NCBI GenBank assembly: GCA_905221605.1
Contig: CAJNDS010002446.1
Span: forward strand, 147,037-172,036
Direction of reading: 5' to 3'
DNA from: Symbiodinium natans
Taxonomy: Eukaryota; Sar; Dinophyceae; Suessiales; Symbiodiniaceae
DNA: 25,000 bases
Positions 15,580 through 25,000 of the stretch are shown piece by piece; within the stretch, counting starts at the first letter, position 1, and each line of letters opens with the position of its first letter. The notes beneath the pieces are model-generated. The model had not been told where the DNA came from and searched no databases. It saw nothing but the letters and a program-made list of their open reading frames with translations. The position numbers were made by a program, and so were the translations under genes.

Positions 15580-15652
15580 ATATGGGTACCCTTTTTTGGG
15601 GGTCCCTTTATGGGATTCTACTCTATTTGGGGTATAAAAGGGGTACCCACAT
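15580..15652 (+). repeat. Dispersed repeat family, copy C, with inverted ends
   Basis: The core GGGGGTCCCTTTATGGGATT then CTACTCTATTTGGGG matches copy D at 16757. The copy is bounded by ATATGGGTACCC...TTTT and AAAAGGGGTACCCACAT, imperfect inverted ends of about 14 bases. GGTATAAAAGG inside is TATA-like. Confidence 0.6.
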
Positions 15653-15807
15653 TTTGGGAAATACTCATATGCCACGGATACCAGGGCCTTTTCAAGCAGG
15701 GCTTAGAAGATTATGGAACGGGGAGTGGGGAGTAGCTCGGCGATAGGATCAAAGCCCACCGCTTGGGACTTGATGGCGAGGAGAAGAGGCAACACATGGT
15801 AGTGACG

Positions 15808-15859
15808 TTTAGGGTAAAGGGTTTAGGGGGTTTAGGGTTTAGGATTTAGGGTTTAGGGC
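15808..15859 (+). repeat. Degenerate TTTAGGG tract
   Basis: About seven units including GTTTAGGGGG and ATTTAGG variants. Confidence 0.88.
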
Positions 15860-16275
15860 AAGCGGACGTGTAACGATCCAAAAGCTTTCAACCAAAACCC
15901 TATACACCGCTAAACCCTGAGGGCGCGAAGCCCTGCGGGTGAACCCCCCAAGCCCTCCAAGCAACATGCACCAGGTAGCCAAGTGTGTGTGGCAGCTCGG
16001 TCACAAAAACTATCCTTGGTATTGTCCTGCAGTAAATTGGTGGCTTCCATCTGCCCGACACCCAACGTCAACAATCTTGAACCCTACAGCCCACAATGCT
16101 CAACCCGCAATAAATAAACCCTGGGCACCGCAAAGCTAGTGCAAGACCCATCAAGGTTCGCGGCGTTTCGCACGCGCACCCTTGGAGCAAATCATTGGAG
16201 CAAATACGGTGTGGAATGTTCTGCTTTGAGCCAATGGAACGAAGCTCTTGTGAGGGCCCTGAAGACTGAAAGATG
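15860..16275. other. Spacer, nothing recognised
   Basis: Unique sequence; a 66-codon ATG frame at 15939-16139 has no recognisable content. Confidence 0.45.
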
Positions 16276-16349
16276 GGGTTTAGGGTTTCGGGTTTAGGGT
16301 TTCAGGCTTCAGATTTCGGGTTTAGGGTTTAGGGTTTAGGGTTTAGGGT
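16276..16349 (+). repeat. TTTAGGG tract
   Basis: About ten units with TTTCGGG and TTTCAGG variants on the left and canonical units on the right. Confidence 0.93.
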
Positions 16350-16429
16350 CGGCTGCCCCAAGCCTAGAGAGTACAACGCCAGGCAGTGGGGTTAGGTCAG
16401 GCCAGGCTTCGTGATGTCACCTCACGCGC

Positions 16430-16498
16430 CGAGTATGCACGCGATCTGTGCGAAGTCACGCAGCTCGTGCCCCCGCGCGCGAACGCGCGTGATGCTCG
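16430..16498. repeat. Imperfect inverted repeat
   Basis: CGAGTATGCACGCG (16430) and CGCGTGATGCTCG (16486) are reverse complements apart from one substitution and one indel, with a ~40-base loop that itself holds CGCGCG runs. Confidence 0.45.
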
Positions 16499-16738
16499 GA
16501 ACCACCCGCCTGCAATCCTCCCAAAAACTAGGATCCTCCACCCACCTGTAGCAAAATCACATCCATGATGTAAACGCAGGAGGTTTACCAGAGTGACAGC
16601 TTATGTGGCCGCTTCTGCAGCTACATCCCACACGTCTATTCACAGGAAGGCCATCAGCCTGTTCCACTCACAGCGCTTTCGAGCAGGATTGGTGCTTACA
16701 GAGTTTTGGGGCATCCCTTCGATCTTTAAACCTAGTGA

Positions 16739-16804
16739 GGGGATAACCTTTTGCAGGGGTCCTTTTAAGGGGATTCTATTCTATTTAGGGGTTTAGCAGG
16801 GGTA
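16739..16804 (+). repeat. Dispersed repeat family, copy D
   Basis: GGGGTCCTTTTAAGGGGATT then CTATTCTATTTAGGGG matches copy C along about 65 bases, including the left GGGATAACCTTTT and right GGGGTA ends. Confidence 0.65.
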
Positions 16805-17511
16805 GGGCTTTGGGCCCGTGATCTATGGACCCATGATGTGCCAATCCCACTCCCGGCGCGCCTTGAAATCCACATGGAGATTGGCTTCATACATAAATTG
16901 ATTGGCTTCTTGCAGACAACTCTCGAACTCACCAAGCACTGACCTCGAAACCCTAAACTCTCGGGTCTAGTATAGGGGCCTTAATAATTAGCACAGGGTT
17001 TTGGGGCTTGTTCTAGTATACTTGAAATCCTGAAAATCTAATCCCGGCACAGGGGATGGTCCAGAAGCGTTTGGGGCATTGAGTAGCTGGTTCAAGGTTT
17101 AGGGCTTCTGGATAGACTGTGCGTCCGATTCCTCACACACAGGCTTCATAACAATTAAGGCACACTTTGGGGTCCATGATCTTTTCACGCAACCCCGTAT
17201 ATTTAGTCTACACGCCATGAGCACATGAGTTCGAAACCTGACCAAATCACATGCACTTGTGGAGTGTCACATTTCCGGGAATTTTCCTGATCTCTTCAGC
17301 AAACATGCTGGCCCCGATAAGCCATGAGCGTAGTTCTGGTGTTTCAAGATATTGCAAGGTTTTGGTTTAAAACCTTAAGCGTCCCTGATCATGGGGGGGC
17401 TTCTCTCAACCACGCCCATTATGGCTTCGCCCATGACAGCGGTGCGGTGGGGTTTCCAGCCTGTAGCGCACCTTTCCTGAGTACTGAGTACAAGGTGACT
17501 AAGTGTTGCCC
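16805..17511. other. Spacer, nothing recognised
   Basis: Unique sequence with only isolated telomere-like words; no supported coding frame. Confidence 0.45.
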
Positions 17512-17569
17512 AAAACCCCAAACCCCAAACCCCAAATCCCAAACCCCAAACCCCAAACCTTAAACCTAA
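17512..17569 (-). repeat. CCCCAAA array (TTTGGGG on the minus strand)
   Basis: About seven CCCCAAA units with one CCCAAAT variant. It is the only TTTGGGG-type array in the window not next to the retrotransposon, and it is in the opposite orientation. Confidence 0.92.
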
Positions 17570-19784
17570 AAAATTGGAGAAAGCAGCCCTGTTTAACCTA
17601 TGTGCGTGCAAGGGGCTGTGCCCCCGGCTAGCTCAGGGTTTAGGGGCCTAGTGCACAAAGTTTTCCCCACTCATCTCCACAACTTTGGCCTCTGCACTGA
17701 ATGAGAACTTTCTGGCTCTGGCAGAAGTCTTGAAAAATGCCGCCCCTAGAACCGGCTTGCTTGCCCAGTAAGTTCAGAAAACGGGGTGCCTTTTCATCCA
17801 CTGACGCTTATAAGGGCTCTTAACCCTAAACAAGTTGAATGTGGGAACTACTGGGCTGCCCAGCAAGAAATGCAGGACAGAAGTCGGCGCTAAGAAATAG
17901 GGCCCTCAGGCAAGCATGATTCCGCAGACGTATTTAGCTGTTATCAAGCTCGCAGGGGTAACAATAGGAGTTTGGGGGCTTACACGGCTTGAAAGGGGAA
18001 AGCTGGATGGCAGGGGCACTAAAGGCTGGGGAGGAGGCAATCGGATGGCAGATTCAGCTGGGCAGGACGCAGCACACATGACACCGATGATATCTTCTTG
18101 AATCTGAGCTGCGCGATGCGTCAGAGTGGCTCCAGTGGCATGTGCACTTGTAGTTGCTTCGCGCCTCGCAGAGGTGCCTATGGTGCCTTTACTCCATCGC
18201 TCCTCCGCTTCATCGCATTTGTGGGCCCCCAACTGTGCGTTTCCGTGACGGGCTTTACAATGCACCCACCTGACACGAAGCTCCGCGGTGCGCTGGGACT
18301 CCTTGGCATCAAGAACTCGATATTCCCTTGACGGTCAAGGCCTCGGTCTGCAGCATGATGAACACCTTCCTGGAGTCTGATGAGACAACCCGTCGTTCTT
18401 CACACTCCTTCCCGCCTTTCCTCCACTCCGCCTCTCGACCACTCCGCCTCTCTGCCTCCCCCCGCTCTCTCTCTTTTTCTCTTTCCCTCTTCCTCCTCTC
18501 CTCTTCACCCTCCTCCGACAGTATTAGACGACGCCCTACGGGTCCAGGGAAGTAAATGGAACACCAAACTGGGGGGGCTGGGACTGCTCTCGTCTGCCCG
18601 CGCGGCGACCTTATCTTAGGTCACCACGCGCACGGTCGCCTTCGGTAGTGTCTTTAGCATCGTGAGCTCGTCAGGGACAAGTTGACATCCTGAAGGAGAT
18701 CATCCCCTGACGAAACTTGGAACTAGTTCTGATGGTTCTGATGTCTGAAGTATCTGGACAGGTGTTGGATCATCTTAGGGGAACCGCTTGCTCGGACACT
18801 TCGGCAGATGCTCAAGTCGCACACGAGCACGACTGCTGCGCGCCACCCCGGCCAGGATGTCTGCCAGTCTCAACCTGCCGCTGGGAGCTCGGTTCTCCAT
18901 GGACCCACGCAACGCCCTGCGGGAGCTGCGCTGGCCTCCCCATACACCATCAAGGTTTGCATCTCCACTTGAGCGCGCCGTCGCTCCTGCGCTTCGCCAG
19001 ATTCATTCCGGCTCTGCACGATGTTCCAGCGAGCCTCCTCTCTTCCCTTAAGGAGGCTTCGCTAAAATGGAAGTGGGTAGCTGCAGGTAGATGGCCGGAG
19101 AGCTCAGGTCCAGATTTCACGCTGCAGTTCCGGGACGGCTCCTTCGTGTCGTTTCTCGTTTGAAAGGTCGTCAAGATCAGCTATGGCACCGGAAGACAAC
19201 GTCTTCCCCACTCAAAGGAGTCAGCGCGGCTCGAGTGACGTTCGCACTTGCGGGGCTTGCAGGGTGTCTGAGCTTGTGTTTTTGGGGGCTTTGTAAGGGC
19301 TTTGGGTACGGCTCGGATGTAGCTCTGGGGTGACCATGCGCTGAAGGGCCTTGGGCATCGGAATGTGCTTTCTGCACCGGTGCCCGCTTTCAGCGGAAAA
19401 ATCCATCAGACTCATACCGCCGAAGCGTTCATCGTAAATTCGCAACACATTGTGATCTGGGTTGTGCCCTTTGAAAACGATTTATGAATAGGTTCCCTGA
19501 TAAGGGAAGAAGGGAAAATAAATATTGTCCCAAAGCACAACCCAGTGCTACTCGACAGCGCTGATTGTGCTGACAACTTGCAGGACGCATCCTCCGTTCT
19601 CCTGAAGCGAAACGCCAACCCCTAGGGTTTTCGATGAAATCTGCCACTTGTGCAACTCTGTGGACGTTCTAGGACAGCTTTAAGACCTCCAACCCTAAAC
19701 TCTACATGGCTAGTTTTCGGGGCTGAGGATGAGCCATTGAGGTATCGGAGTTGCGCTTGGGATCCAAGGCTGTGAATGGAATGC
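17570..19784. other. Long spacer, no supported gene
   Basis: About 2.2 kb almost free of telomere-like units. Overlapping frames of 60-150 codons occur (18717-19163 is the longest), but this one begins with TTG, its neighbours overlap it on both strands, and the protein has no recognisable domain. A fragment of an intron-containing gene cannot be excluded. A strongly pyrimidine-rich stretch lies at 18389-18518. Confidence 0.45.
18389..18518 (+). repeat. Polypyrimidine tract
   Basis: About 130 bases, nearly all C and T, with CTCTCTCTCTTTTT and CCTCTTCCTCCTC runs. The low-complexity Ser/Pro/Leu frames read through it are not genes. Confidence 0.85.
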
Positions 19785-19890
19785 TTAGGGTTTTGGGGGG
19801 TGTAGGGGCTTTAGGGTTTAGGGTTTAGGGCTTAGGGTTTCGGGTTAGTAGGTTAGGGATTAGGAGTTAAGGGGTTGAGGGATTAAAGGT
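19785..19890 (+). repeat. Degenerate TTTAGGG tract
   Basis: Canonical units near 19810-19830 decay rightwards into TTAGGGAT and TTGAGGG-like units. Confidence 0.85.
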
Positions 19891-20038
19891 TGGGAGACAA
19901 GCTCTGTTGAAGGCTCGGAAATTTGAAAAAAACTGTCTGTGAGCCCAACGGGAAGACGTCGATTGTGCCCTTTTTGGTGTAAAGGGGCTTGTAAGGGAAG
20001 CCAGACCCTAAAAAGAAGGGAATAAGGGCCTACTCCGG

Positions 20039-20070
20039 GCCCTAAACCCTAAACCCTAAACCCTAAACCC
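20039..20070 (-). repeat. Short CCCTAAA tract
   Basis: Four exact units. Confidence 0.92.
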
Positions 20071-20268
20071 ATATAGACCTTCAACAGCTGAAGCCGGGAG
20101 TCGCGCTCTGCAATCCTCTTCTTTCTCCACGGCTGGCAGGGAGCTTAACACAAAAGCTTCGGCCCCGGACTACGAAACCCTAGACGTTTAGCCCTCAGCA
20201 GGTTAAGCCTTCACCTACAGGCCCGGGCCTATTGCAGTATTGAACCCCAGCTAAGACGGGAGTTCATG

Positions 20269-20499
20269 GTTCAGGGTTCAGGGTTCGGGGTTCAGGGTTC
20301 AGGGTTCAGGGTTCAGGGTTTAGGGTTTAGGGTTTAGGTTTAGGATTTAGGGTTTAGGGTTTCGGGTTTAGGGTTTAGGGTTTAGGGTTTAGGGTTTAGG
20401 GTTTAGGGTTTAGGGTTTAGGGTTTAGGGTTTAGGGTTTAGGGTTTAGGGTTTAGGGTTTAGGGTTTAGGGTTTAGGGTTTAGGGTTTAGGGTTTAGGG
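20269..20499 (+). repeat. Telomere-like tract beginning with a TTCAGGG block
   Basis: About seven TTCAGGG units (20269-20319, one TTCGGGG) pass into more than twenty TTTAGGG units that are nearly perfect to the right end. Confidence 0.96.
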
Positions 20500-21024
20500 C
20501 GTGCCACACGGAAGTGCGCTTTGGGAGCGCGCAATAGTCTGCAGACCTACCCGCCCCAAGACCGCCCACTTACAACTCTCAAGGAGTTAAGACCTTCTTT
20601 TGTTTTACAAAGCATCACACTGGTCAGCACTCACGCACTTTTGAGACCTCCACACGTGCGTGGACAGCCTTGGGTTGGCGCAAAGGGGCCAAGCCCAGGC
20701 ACCAGGGCCAGTGCGTCAGAGGCAGTGCGCGGACAGGCTAAGGTCAAGGAGGGCTCGGGTGGGGTAGAAAGGCCAGGCCCAGGGCCAAGGGGAGGGCCAT
20801 GGACCAATGCAGGGGGTCAGACCCAGTGGCAGAGGAGCTCCAGATCCAGGGGTCTCCAGGGGCCCTCCCAGGGGCCTCCAATGCAGGACCGAACAATGTG
20901 CGCGGACAGCCTTGGGGTTTAGGGTAACATGACATAACACAGTGACAACTGCTGACTCGGCCTGTAGGCCCGAGCGCTCGACCAGCGCCCGCCAACCCCA
21001 AAAGACAGAGAGTGGGGTGCGGGC
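20500..21024. other. Spacer, no supported gene
   Basis: Contains purine-rich GGGCCAAGG/GGCCCAGG-like words at 20685-20880 that give open frames on both strands. The 133-codon frame starting at 20521 begins with TTG and has no recognisable domain. Confidence 0.45.
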
Positions 21025-21064
21025 GGGTTTAGGGTTTAGGGTTTAGTTTAAGGTTTAGGGTTTA
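21025..21064 (+). repeat. Short TTTAGGG tract
   Basis: Five units, one with a TTTAGTTTAAGG disruption. Confidence 0.88.
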
Positions 21065-21661
21065 CTGGACTTTTCGGGAGAGGCATTGAACGGGGTCCAA
21101 AGACAACCGCCGAGCCCTGAAAACATGTCCTCGGACTTTGAAGTCCGCCTTTCGGCTGTGTAGGGTTTAGAGCACTCCCCGCCCTTGAAAAAAAGGCCCC
21201 AAAACCTAAACCCTAAGCCCGAAATCCCTACCTGTACTTATGAGGGTCCAAAGCATCGAGGTTCACGAGCTCCCCCCCCAACAAATTTCATCTACCTAAG
21301 GACAGATTCAGGTGGGGCACTTGCTGTGGACACAAAAGCACCCCCTTGTTCAGCAGCCTAGGGTTGAAAAGAAGGCGCCGCCCTTCAGACTCTTCTACCG
21401 GAAGTTCCCACACCTGAAGCTGCCTTAGATTCATAAGTGCCTTCGCAGACGCTTGCATCATGCCAGCTGATCTCTGCCGTGCGGACGTGCGCAGGACGGA
21501 GATCAACCGTGTTCTCAACACGTCTGTTTCAAAAAGGGAACTGAGCTGGCCAGGCTGAAGCGCTTCGGGGGGGGTGGGGGCGGGATCTTTCAAGTAAGCT
21601 CACTTTTGCAAATTTCGATTCTAACATGAACAAAGGACCACAACTGCGGAAACCCCCCGTC

Positions 21662-21679
21662 TACACACACACACACACA
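21662..21679 (+). repeat. CA dinucleotide microsatellite
   Basis: About eight CA units. Confidence 0.9.
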
Positions 21680-21993
21680 TATGAATACCAAAAAAGTGCG
21701 CACAGTTGCACTGATTGGTTTTGCTTGATGTGCCCCGACCGAAAACTGCGCAACCCGCCCAAACCCTGAACTCTAAACTTTATTTGAACACATGCCCTGT
21801 TTAGTACTTCTGTTCTTTGTCTCGTGTCGAGGGCCTTTTCGAAGACTCCGAGCTCAAAGCGCACAGGTCTAATCTAGGACGCGCCCCTAAACCCTAGCCC
21901 CAAGAAGCGCGCGGAAAGCCGAAGCAGCCATCGACGGGCCAGCACAAATTCATCGGAAAGGTGCTGGCTCCAATCATTTGGGGTAAGATTTTC

Positions 21994-22100
21994 AAGAAAT
22001 CCTCACCCGGAAACAACAACTAAGCCAAAAGGAACACCAGAGATTTCGAGAACCCTCACCCGGAAATAGCAACTAAGCCACAAAAGGAACACTGGAGTCG
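21994..22100 (+). repeat. 53-bp tandem duplication
   Basis: CCTCACCCGGAAA begins at 22001 and again at 22054, and the following AACTAAGCCA and GGAACAC words also recur at the same offset. Two copies, roughly 85% alike. Confidence 0.82.
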
Positions 22101-22182
22101 GCTGAGCAGTATTAAACGAGAAGCTCGCTGCGCCACCGGTCTGGCGTCTTGGGTGCGAGTCCCCTGCCGCAGCTCTTAAAAC
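22096..22182 (+). other. Possible tRNA-derived remnant
   Basis: GTCGGCTGAGCAGT resembles an A box, and TTGGGTGCGAGTCCC resembles a B box and T arm with only three good pairs. Spacing suits a long-variable-arm tRNA, but no acceptor stem forms. A SINE or pseudogene relic is possible, as is chance. Confidence 0.2.
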
Positions 22183-22220
22183 GTGACTTCTCGGGGTGAC
22201 TGCCAACCACCCTGACTCTG

Positions 22221-22315
22221 ACCCTAAGCCCTAAGCCCTAAACCCTAAATCCCAAACCCTAAACCCTAAATCCCAAACCCAAAACCCGAAACCCTAAACC
22301 CTAAACCCTAAACCC
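22221..22315 (-). repeat. Degenerate CCCTAAA tract
   Basis: Mixed CCCTAAG, CCCTAAA, CCCAAA and CCCGAAA units. Confidence 0.93.
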
Positions 22316-22518
22316 ACGAAAGCCACGATCTCGGTCTGAGCAGAGAGCCCAACGCTCCCTTCAAAAAGACAGCCGCTTCGGGGTCCCACGTGCATGCACA
22401 CCACGTCTTGCTTGAGCAAAAGAATCAGCGATCTGGCCCACGAAGAGAGGGTCCACCTGTTTGAGGCCCCCCAGAATCGGAGGGCACCCTAAACCGAGCA
22501 GCTGCACCCCAAGAGCAT

Positions 22519-22568
22519 TTGGGGTTTAGGGTTTAGGGTTTGGAGTTTAGGGTTGAGGGTTTAGGGCT
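22519..22568 (+). repeat. Short TTTAGGG tract
   Basis: Seven units with TTTGGAG and TTGAGGG variants. Confidence 0.9.
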
Positions 22569-22859
22569 CAGACAGGTGAACGAAACCCTAGGCACTAAAC
22601 CCTCAACGCCCAGTCTGGGGTCTTTGAACCTGCTTGAGGGTTTTAGGCTTGTGGCTTGGCTGTGCAGGGCTAGGGTCTCCTACCGAGAGGTGTAGATTCG
22701 GCCTTAGCGCTCGCAAGAAGGGGGGTGTAGGGGTTGAGGTGGGATGTTCTCCTGATACGAACAGTCACCTAAGAGGGACTAGACCACCCCCTATTCCAAT
22801 CCCTATTAAGGGCTGCTTGTATAAGGGTGAAACATCCCAAGCTTAGGGTTACGATCCTA
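22569..22859. other. Spacer, nothing recognised
   Basis: Unique sequence; no supported gene. Confidence 0.45.
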
Positions 22860-22920
22860 GACCTAAACCCTAACCCTAAACCTTAAACCCTAAACCCAAA
22901 ACCCTAAACCCTAAAACCCT
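22860..22920 (-). repeat. CCCTAAA tract
   Basis: About eight units with CCTTAAA and CCCAAAA variants. Confidence 0.93.
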
Positions 22921-23130
22921 CCCTGCAGCTCCAAGCCCTTAAAGGCCTTAGGCCTGCTACCCGAGCATTGAACGCTGGGAAATCTTCAGGGCCTGCGATG
23001 AAACTGCAAGCTTTCAAGCCCCCTAAAGTGCCAACCCTGAACCCTTTTTCCCTAAACCTTTGCCAGTTCAAGAATTCCCCAGGCTCCTGAACTTTCTCAA
23101 GACCCCGCACATGGTTGCCTCGCCCCAAAC

Positions 23131-23169
23131 AACCCTAAACCCCTAAACCCTGAACCCTAAACCCTAAAC
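23131..23169 (-). repeat. Short CCCTAAA tract
   Basis: Five units including CCCCTAAA and CCCTGAA variants. Confidence 0.9.
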
Positions 23170-23730
23170 TCGAGGATTCGTCCACCTTGCGACTGCCAGC
23201 CACCAGCTCCACCAGGCGGGCTGTGTTCATCCTCGTCAGGGGGTCAAGACGCTTCTTCAAGTCTGCTTCAGCCTGATGAAGACGTGTATCCTGTGAACCT
23301 ACAACCTTGACCCCCAAAAAACGGCATGACAGAGGGCCTGCAACCCATGAAAGGGGCTACAGCAAATTGCTTCTCCAGACCTGTAAACCATGTCCATGGC
23401 GTTGACTGGTGCTTCCATTGTCATTGTAGCTATGGTCGCGCATGGCCTTTTTTCGACCATTTGTGGAACTGTGAATCCTTGCAACAAACTGGAGTGTATG
23501 ACTGCTGGATGACTACCGTAACTGCATAAAGGGGCTTGTGCAATTCTGGATATCGTGGCCTGGTGCCCAATCTGATTCGAAAGCGAAATCCGGCATCACT
23601 GAACCCAAAATTGTTCTGCCTAGGATGGAGTCAAAAGATGCATTGGACACTCGGACACAGCAGCCCGATGTCTTGACTGACGTCAGTCCCAAAGGGGAAA
23701 GTAGCTACCCACCATGCGCACCATGCGGGG
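23170..23730. other. Spacer, no supported gene
   Basis: A 67-codon + frame at 23326-23529 (Cys/His/Trp-rich) is followed by a 66-codon one at 23538-23738. Neither has a recognisable motif; a degraded gene fragment is possible but not shown. Confidence 0.4.
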
Positions 23731-23786
23731 AACCCTAAACCCTAAACCCTAAACCGCAAACCCTAAACCCTAAACCCTAAACCCTA
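23731..23786 (-). repeat. CCCTAAA tract
   Basis: Eight units with one CCGCAAA variant. Confidence 0.94.
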
Positions 23787-23879
23787 CAGCAAGGCAGCCG
23801 ACGCGACAGTTTGAAGCCCATGGCAGTGACAAGGCTCCCCCACGTCGGGTGGCTGGCACAGATGGGCAGGGCCCGGCTG

Positions 23880-24031
23880 GTTTAGGGTTGAGGATTTAGG
23901 GTTTAGGGTCTAGGGTCTAGGGTCTAGGGTTTAGGGTTTAGGGTTTAGGGTTTAGGGTTTAGGGTTTAGGGTTTAGGAATTAGGGTTTAGGGTTTAGGGT
24001 TTAGGGTTTAGGGTTTAGGGTTTAGGGTTTA
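23880..24031 (+). repeat. TTTAGGG tract with a GGGTCTA block
   Basis: Three GGGTCTA units at about 23907-23927 lie inside otherwise canonical units; one TTAGGAA-type break lies near 23977. Confidence 0.96.
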
Positions 24032-24574
24032 TTGAGGTAGGCATGCGGAGAGACTAGCTGGAGCTGGAGACAAAAGACCGACAAGCATCAGCAGCGGTTG
24101 ATGCCAGGCATCACCGGTTCTGGGCTTCGCCCCTTGTCAAACTGGCATCACCTAAACACCTCAGCAGATCCACCGCTGGCATCTCTGGCATCGTCTATCC
24201 AAGAGCCAGTGTTCCGAGCTGGTTGGGACTTCTGTTTGAGCCAGCGCCACGACGAGCTCACTGTGCTGGTTCTGCGACACTGTCTGCATCTGCAGAGTCA
24301 GCGATAACGATGGTCTTGACCCCGATGTCTGCTGATACTCTCGCAACAAAGTGGGATCTGGCTACGCCGTGGCTGGCTCGTCAGAAGAAAGGACTACGTG
24401 GCCGTGACTCCAAAAAGCAAAACTGCACCCCAATCCCTAAATAAGAGACAAACCCCGTTGTGGCACCCCAACATTAAGGAAAACACCATACTGGGAGTTT
24501 AGAGTCCAGTCTTGAGGATAGGAGTAATCTGAGGGGAACCTTGTATTGTTCCCTCCCTTCTTGCTCCCAAACTC
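24032..24574. other. Spacer, no supported gene
   Basis: A 73-codon + frame ends at 24444 and an overlapping one lies on each side. No domain is recognised. Confidence 0.4.
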
Positions 24575-24695
24575 TGAACCCCTAAACCCAAAAACCTAAA
24601 CCCTAAACCCTAAACCCTAAACCCTAAACCCTAAACCCTAAACCCTAAACCCTAAACCCTAAACCCTAAACCCTAAACCCTAAACCCTAAACCCA
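24575..24695 (-). repeat. CCCTAAA tract, largely perfect
   Basis: About fourteen exact CCCTAAA units after three degenerate ones. Confidence 0.96.
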
Positions 24696-24800
24696 ACAAA
24701 ACAAGTGCGCCAGTTGAGTCCTCAGCCTCCCAAGCCCTGAGACTTGAAGATCATGGTGGGGTTTGTATGCTTTAGGCTTTCAGGTGTAGGGTCCCAGAAA

Positions 24801-24885
24801 AAACCCTAAACCCTGAAACCTAAACCCTAAACCCTAAACCCTAAACCCTAAACCCTAAACCCTAAACCCTAAACCCTAAACCCTC
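24801..24885 (-). repeat. CCCTAAA tract, largely perfect
   Basis: About eleven units, with CCCTGAAA and CCTAAA variants at the left end. Confidence 0.96.
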
Positions 24886-25000
24886 AGCAACGGCAGGCCT
24901 ATGGAGGCTCCTCTCCAGCTCTTGAACCTGTCAAGGGGCTGCTGCAGGGTCCTTCCACCCATGGGCCCTTTTCACGAAGGCACTGCCGGGTTGAAATTAG

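Larger units (their letters stand above)
14422..15807. other. Spacer, no supported gene
   Basis: Contains short CCCCTAAA octamer units at 14752-14785, an AT-rich patch near 14640-14710, a tRNA-like stretch (15235-15305), a perfect 8-bp inverted repeat ggaacatt/aatgttcc with a 3-base loop (15502-15520) and dispersed repeat copy C. Confidence 0.5.
21065..22220. other. Spacer with small repeats and hairpins, no supported gene
   Basis: Holds a tight palindrome CGGACTT-TG-AAGTCCG (21132-21147), a CA microsatellite (21662-21679), a 53-bp tandem pair (21994-22100) and a tRNA-like stretch after it. A 101-codon frame on the minus strand (21593-21288) has no recognised domain. Confidence 0.5.

Noticed and set aside
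18717-19163. 148-codon frame as a gene
   Set aside because: It starts with TTG, overlaps other frames on both strands and has no recognisable domain; a gene fragment cannot be excluded but is not supported.
24575-25000. True chromosome end at the right of the window
   Set aside because: The CCCTAAA tracts are followed by unique sequence, and their orientation (C-strand running 5'->3' to the right) is that of a left end, not a right end.

Overview
The window reads as nuclear DNA of a eukaryotic microbe whose telomere-type repeat is TTTAGGG. The best guess is an alveolate such as a dinoflagellate: a non-LTR retrotransposon polyprotein with a Lys/Gly-rich (KGKSKGKG-type) tract, an RT of the GIPQGDP/VDD type, mixed base composition and very abundant telomere-like repeats. 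The organism is inferred, not shown; a chromerid or another protist with the same telomere motif would also fit.

Layout. Bases 1-2140 are a mosaic of telomere-like (TTTAGGG/CCCTAAA) tracts and short unique spacers. Bases ~2141-9646, on the minus strand, hold one long non-LTR (LINE-type) retrotransposon. In its 5'->3' order it has a ~180-base leader, five to six 150-bp tandem units, ORF1 (low complexity, C-terminal coiled coil), a single in-frame TGA, ORF2 (apurinic-type endonuclease, reverse transcriptase, CCHC knuckle), a third open frame in the -1 phase with a Cys/His cluster, and a ~70-base 3' tail. Both ends abut arrays of the same variant repeat, TTTGGGG, as if the element had landed inside one array. 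Bases 9830-25000 contain no gene I can support. They are spacers of 100-2000 bases separated by about 25 interstitial telomere-like tracts in both orientations, some carrying homogeneous blocks of variant units (GGGCTTA, GGGGCTTA, TTCAGGG). They also hold a GGTCCCAGG minisatellite, a small dispersed repeat family, two weak tRNA-like stretches, and several hairpins.

How the coding parts fit together. ORF1 and ORF2 share one reading frame, broken only by the TGA. ORF2 has no in-frame ATG before residue 229, which is already past two thirds of the endonuclease. A 9-bp stem-loop can form 15 bases after the TGA. ORF2 expression therefore probably depends on stop-codon readthrough, or else this copy is dead. 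The third frame overlaps the ORF2 end by about 70 bases, across an imperfect 92-base duplication that may itself have caused the frame change.

The most notable candidate is thus a telomere-repeat-associated non-LTR element with unusual translational organisation. All assignments come from reading the sequence; no database search was possible.
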